Source: Candidatus Poribacteria bacterium
Lineage (GTDB): Bacteria > Poribacteria > WGA-4E > WGA-3G
Assembly: GCA_022824265.1 (NCBI GenBank)
Contig: JAJEAG010000033.1
Span: forward strand, 62,001-126,000
Direction of reading: 5' to 3'
DNA length: 64,000 nt
In this document: positions 60,891 through 64,000 of the stretch, one piece after another
How the letters are laid out: every line of letters starts with the position of its first letter
Numbering within the stretch: the stretch's first letter is position 1
Made by a program: the position numbers and the translations under genes
The notes under the pieces: model-generated
What the model saw: the letters and a program-made list of their open reading frames with translations, nothing else
What the model was told of the DNA's origin: nothing
Database searches by the model: none

Positions 60891-63347
60891 ATGAAAAGCG
60901 ATGCGCACGCTAACAAAGCGCACCTACAAGAAAACGTTACTACCATACTTGAAAAACTAATCGGTAGTCAAATTGATGATATAATCGCAGAAATGGATTT
61001 CGATTCAGAATCCATACAAACCTTCTTATCTTCACTACCTTCTGATTCCCTTGAAAGCTACCTTATTCCACAATGGGTCGTCCTCGCAGCAGGCAAAGGC
61101 ACACGCATTGATCCAACGGGTCGTTTGAGCAAAACATTAGATATAATGTTCGGTGACCAAAATATGCTGCAGCACTCACGCCGATTTCTCCCCGGAAACC
61201 GTCCAGATATCGTTGTTATAAACCCACAGATGGCAACCCGATTGACTGATAACATATCAACAAAGCTATTGTTAGGTGCAAATGCTGTTCCTTGTATTCA
61301 ACAAGAAATGAACGGCACAGGTGGGGCATTACAAGCAGCTATACCAGAACTCCGAAAAACAAATGCAGAGTGGATTGGCATAGCATTCGGTGATGAACCA
61401 TTCTTAGAAAATGCAATTTTTGCGCAGACTCTGTTATCACATTTCCTATCTGCAGCAGATGTCACCTTATGCGGAAAAATACCTGACACTGTTGTAGATA
61501 AGGGAGGACTTTTCTTTGATACAGACGGAAAATTCATAGGTACAAAAGAATGGTACGATATGACTGAAGAAGAAAAAGAAGAGATGTGGCAACGGTTGGA
61601 ACAAGGTAAGGCATATACCAATACTGGTATTACTATCATCCGTAAAAGCGTACTATTGGAACGAATTCATCGATTGCAACCACACCCTAACCGAAATAAT
61701 GAACTACACCATGTTGATCTTATCCGACTCTGTTATGAAGATGGTTTGAAAACAAATGCCTTTATTTATCGGAACGATGTACTCTCTGGTGTCAACCGTT
61801 GGTCAAATGTATTAAAGGGTGAAGAGATGTTATTTCAACAAACACGAGAATTACTAAGTCAAAAAGGAATACGCATTGATCCAGCAGCACAAATTACAAC
61901 AGGAAGTGAGGATGTTGAAATTGGAACTGGATGCTATCTACTTGGTAGAATTCATATCGGAAATGGTGTAAAGATTGGGGATTATTGCAGACTTGAAAAT
62001 GTTACACTGAGTGGAACAACAATCGTGGGGAATTCAGTCGGTTTACAAAATGTGTCAGCAAAAGATACTACCTTTGAATCAAACTCTTTACCTACGATAT
62101 TAACCGAACCTGTGACTTGTCTCGCGGCCAAAAGTATCATTCGGAATAGTACGTTTAATTGCGTTATTGTTGGCAATACTGTTGATTTGTCAGATATTCA
62201 TGCAAATGCATCAGTGATTCCATCCGATATAAAACTGAATAATAAAAGATTAGGAGTACCAATCACCGAGACGCCTAACGGTGTACCAGGTTCACTTTTC
62301 CAACAAATTGTTCCAACTGATTATAGCCCTGGGGTATATACATTCGGTGAAAAGAAAGGATTACCTGATTGGGAAAATCTACGGAAACATGTCAGTTCAC
62401 ATAGTGCATTGGAGTTGATCCCTCGCGCGACAAACAATAAACAAGCACAACAAGTAACAAACAATGCTGTAAATATACTTTTAGATATGAGACGTGAAAA
62501 TGGGGCATATCTTATAGAAGACCTTACTCCAGAAGAGCTATGGGGAACGATTTTTGAGTTGGTAGAAATACATACAGGTAACCCAAACCCATATCATCAG
62601 GACAAACTAAAAGCACGAAAAACAGCACTTGATCTGATACCAGAATTTTGGAATGACAATTGGTTAACGCGTTTGAAACTTGTTGTCGCAGGAAATGTCA
62701 TTGATTATAGTAGCGCGCGGGTTGTACAAAAAGTAAATGAAAATCCGAACTATTTCTCTCAGGCTCTTAGTGCTGCGGTAGAAACACCTTTCGCCATTGA
62801 TTGTTATGACAACTTTTTAGAGAAAGTCATCAATTCGAAACCCCAAAAAATATTGTGGCTCGCAGATAACGATGGAGAAATAATCTTTGATATTGCTTTC
62901 ATTCAAGACCTAATGCAGTGTGGACATCAAGTAATCATAGTTGGTAAAGTGGACAATGCCAGCAACGATGTTACATTGGCAGATTTGCATGAAATCACAA
63001 ATTACCCTCAATTCACAGAACTTCAGCAAGCAATACGAGACGGTGTCGTTATTCTAATGTCATCAGGGGCAAAGACAATTGGAACTAATCTATATAACGC
63101 CACACCAGAATTCATCAATGCACTCTTGGATGCTGACCTTGTTATCTCAAAAGGTCAAGGGAATTTCTTCACAACACCGGGATGGTATAAAGACACATTT
63201 TATCTCCTGCTATCCAAAGGTATGACTGCAGAAAATACTACCGGTGTGGTAGCGGATAAAAACCTTCCCATTGACGGACTTATATTAGCATATCTACCGA
63301 GTGGTACAAAAAGGGATACAACGTTACGTGAACTATGCAACCTTTGA
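60891..63347 (+). CDS. Nucleotidyltransferase / left-handed beta-helix / DUF89 phosphatase fusion
   Basis: This is an 818-residue three-part protein. Residues ~58-320 are a sugar-nucleotide-type transferase: 'WVVLAAGKGTRIDPTGRLSK' and the metal Asp in 'GIAFGDEPFLENA' (Asp168). Residues ~330-460 contain isoleucine/glycine-rich hexapeptide turns (IGTGCYLLGRIHIGNGVKIG) forming a left-handed beta helix, as in GlmU. Residues ~485-818 are a DUF89/ARMT1-type metal-dependent phosphatase: 'GNVIDYSSARVVQK', 'ILWLADNDGEIIFDIAF' (Asp659-Asn660) and 'DLVISKGQGNFFTT'. I infer activation plus clean-up of a sugar phosphate in one chain. It overlaps the convergent ligase gene by 15 bases. Confidence 0.87.
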   Translation: MKSDAHANKAHLQENVTTILEKLIGSQIDDIIAEMDFDSESIQTFLSSLPSDSLESYLIPQWVVLAAGKGTRIDPTGRLSKTLDIMFGDQNMLQHSRRFLPGNRPDIVVINPQMATRLTDNISTKLLLGANAVPCIQQEMNGTGGALQAAIPELRKTNAEWIGIAFGDEPFLENAIFAQTLLSHFLSAADVTLCGKIPDTVVDKGGLFFDTDGKFIGTKEWYDMTEEEKEEMWQRLEQGKAYTNTGITIIRKSVLLERIHRLQPHPNRNNELHHVDLIRLCYEDGLKTNAFIYRNDVLSGVNRWSNVLKGEEMLFQQTRELLSQKGIRIDPAAQITTGSEDVEIGTGCYLLGRIHIGNGVKIGDYCRLENVTLSGTTIVGNSVGLQNVSAKDTTFESNSLPTILTEPVTCLAAKSIIRNSTFNCVIVGNTVDLSDIHANASVIPSDIKLNNKRLGVPITETPNGVPGSLFQQIVPTDYSPGVYTFGEKKGLPDWENLRKHVSSHSALELIPRATNNKQAQQVTNNAVNILLDMRRENGAYLIEDLTPEELWGTIFELVEIHTGNPNPYHQDKLKARKTALDLIPEFWNDNWLTRLKLVVAGNVIDYSSARVVQKVNENPNYFSQALSAAVETPFAIDCYDNFLEKVINSKPQKILWLADNDGEIIFDIAFIQDLMQCGHQVIIVGKVDNASNDVTLADLHEITNYPQFTELQQAIRDGVVILMSSGAKTIGTNLYNATPEFINALLDADLVISKGQGNFFTTPGWYKDTFYLLLSKGMTAENTTGVVADKNLPIDGLILAYLPSGTKRDTTLRELCNL

Positions 63348-64000
63348 TATCGTAAACTCTCGTTTTCCAGACTTAGGCAGAGCTATCTCATCTACAAATT
63401 CCACGTTCACAGATACATCTGAACCAAGAGCATCTTGTATTTTTTGGATTAAGTAGTTGCTTGTATTCTCAGTCCATTGTTGATTTATTACAATCTTAAG
63501 GACGCACTGCTCAAACGTTTCCTGAATCAATTGAAATTGGATCACGCCATCAAGGTCATAGAACTGTTGTGTGAAATATCCTCCGTGTACTAATTCTCCA
63601 TTTTTTGTTTTAAAAGTCGCTGTACTACGTCCAAGTAGTTCCTTTAAAACAGGCAATAGATTACCACATGGACATACCTCATCTGATAAAAGACCTATAT
63701 CTCCAATTCGGTAGCGAATAAAGGGCATTGCATAGTTGTTTAATTGGGTAACAAGTATATCACCCGGTGTCTTATAGGGTTGTTCACTGTCTATCTCAAG
63801 GTAAATATCTCTACAGTTGATATGCATTCGTCCTTCTGCACATTCCATAGCAATTAAACCCACTTCACGTCCACCATAACGGTTGTATATTTTAGTATTG
63901 AATACATTTTCACTGAGTGTCCTATAATGTGGGTGTAACATCTCAGCAGACGAAATAATCCCTCGCAATGAACATGTAGGCTTTAATTCATTCTCTGATA
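63333..64000 (-). CDS. Phenylacetate-CoA ligase/CapK-like AMP-forming ligase, C-terminal part
   Basis: The frame is open to the window end, so the gene continues beyond it. 'YNRYGGREVGLIAMECAEGR' is the adenylation motif around the catalytic Glu. 'LVTQLNNYAMPFIRYRIGDI' with the Tyr-Arg-Ile-Gly-Asp hinge, and 'CPCGNLLPVLKELLGRSTAT' (C-x-C-G-x2-L-P) are typical of the PaaK/CapK group. The final 'DEIALPKSGKRE' carries the C-terminal Lys. Members activate carboxylic acids with ATP, and CapK-like members occur in polysaccharide loci. The substrate is unknown. Confidence 0.88.
   Translation of the reverse strand, partial: SENELKPTCSLRGIISSAEMLHPHYRTLSENVFNTKIYNRYGGREVGLIAMECAEGRMHINCRDIYLEIDSEQPYKTPGDILVTQLNNYAMPFIRYRIGDIGLLSDEVCPCGNLLPVLKELLGRSTATFKTKNGELVHGGYFTQQFYDLDGVIQFQLIQETFEQCVLKIVINQQWTENTSNYLIQKIQDALGSDVSVNVEFVDEIALPKSGKREFTISKVA

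Noticed and set aside
1-64000. CRISPR arrays
   Set aside because: No regularly spaced direct repeats with unique spacers were seen; the recurring sequences are dispersed intergenic repeats.

Overview
This is a bacterial chromosome fragment of moderate to low GC with mostly short intergenic gaps. It is rich in families that expand in uncultured marine or sponge-associated lineages: three phytanoyl-CoA dioxygenase-like (PhyH) oxygenases, three Gfo/Idh/MocA oxidoreductases, three TIM-barrel sugar isomerase/epimerases, an enolase-superfamily dehydratase, secreted LamG proteins, two acetolactate-synthase-like ThDP enzymes and a GlmL-type ATPase. From memory this mix, plus a repeated C-terminal K-L-T-T-T-W tail on secreted proteins, is most like 'Candidatus Poribacteria'. 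That placement is an inference, because no rRNA or phylogenetic marker was analysed.

Layout. 1-3.7 kb: end of a TPR protein, a small anchored protein, an IS3-family remnant, a membrane-anchored protein, a frameshifted secreted protein and a second IS3 end. 3.7-8.5 kb: a 1303-residue secreted subtilisin flanked by two inverted copies of a ~150-bp MITE. 8.8-16.3 kb: ThDP enzyme, PIN-domain protein, IS982 remnant, MtnA, a Gfo/Idh oxidoreductase and an enolase-superfamily dehydratase. 16.3-25 kb: mainly minus-strand genes (PhyH, lipoate ligase-like, beta-propeller, KTSC, the overlapping thiamine pyrophosphokinase/DUF2156/YkgJ/DUF805 cluster, DegT aminotransferase, AroQ). 25.4-31.2 kb: DppB/DppC permeases, an HTH-metallo-hydrolase fusion, Uma2, sugar isomerase, LamG, rhodanese. 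31.3-34.1 kb: tRNA-Asn, PhyH and a complete EcoRV-like restriction-modification pair. 34.2-44.8 kb: ThDP enzyme, MalK/UgpC-type ATPase, oxidoreductase, Fic protein behind two palindromic operators, glycolate-oxidase-like flavoprotein, 2-hydroxyacid dehydrogenase, TrpB, HEAT-repeat protein. 44.9-53.5 kb: CydAB, PhyH, nucleotidyltransferase, and the housekeeping run ffh-rpsP-khpA-trmD-rplS-rnhB-yraN, which lacks rimM. 53.8-64 kb: secreted protein, GlmL, sugar-metabolism genes, a second LamG protein, a nucleotidyltransferase-DUF89 fusion, and the end of a PaaK/CapK-like ligase.

How the genes work together. The Gfo/Idh, TIM-barrel isomerase and enolase-superfamily genes look like scattered sugar or sugar-acid catabolic modules, with LamG proteins and the protease acting outside the cytoplasm. 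The EcoRV-like system and the Fic protein are the main defence or conflict genes. Intergenic DNA carries at least four repeat families: the MITE pair, a ~110-bp composite repeat, a ~40-bp GC-rich repeat, and a 102-bp element with 17-bp inverted ends.

The observations I rate highest are the shared K-L-T-T-T-W C-terminal tail on three otherwise different secreted proteins, the EcoRV-like pair in R-then-M order, the twin palindromes in front of fic, and the nucleotidyltransferase-beta-helix-DUF89 fusion.
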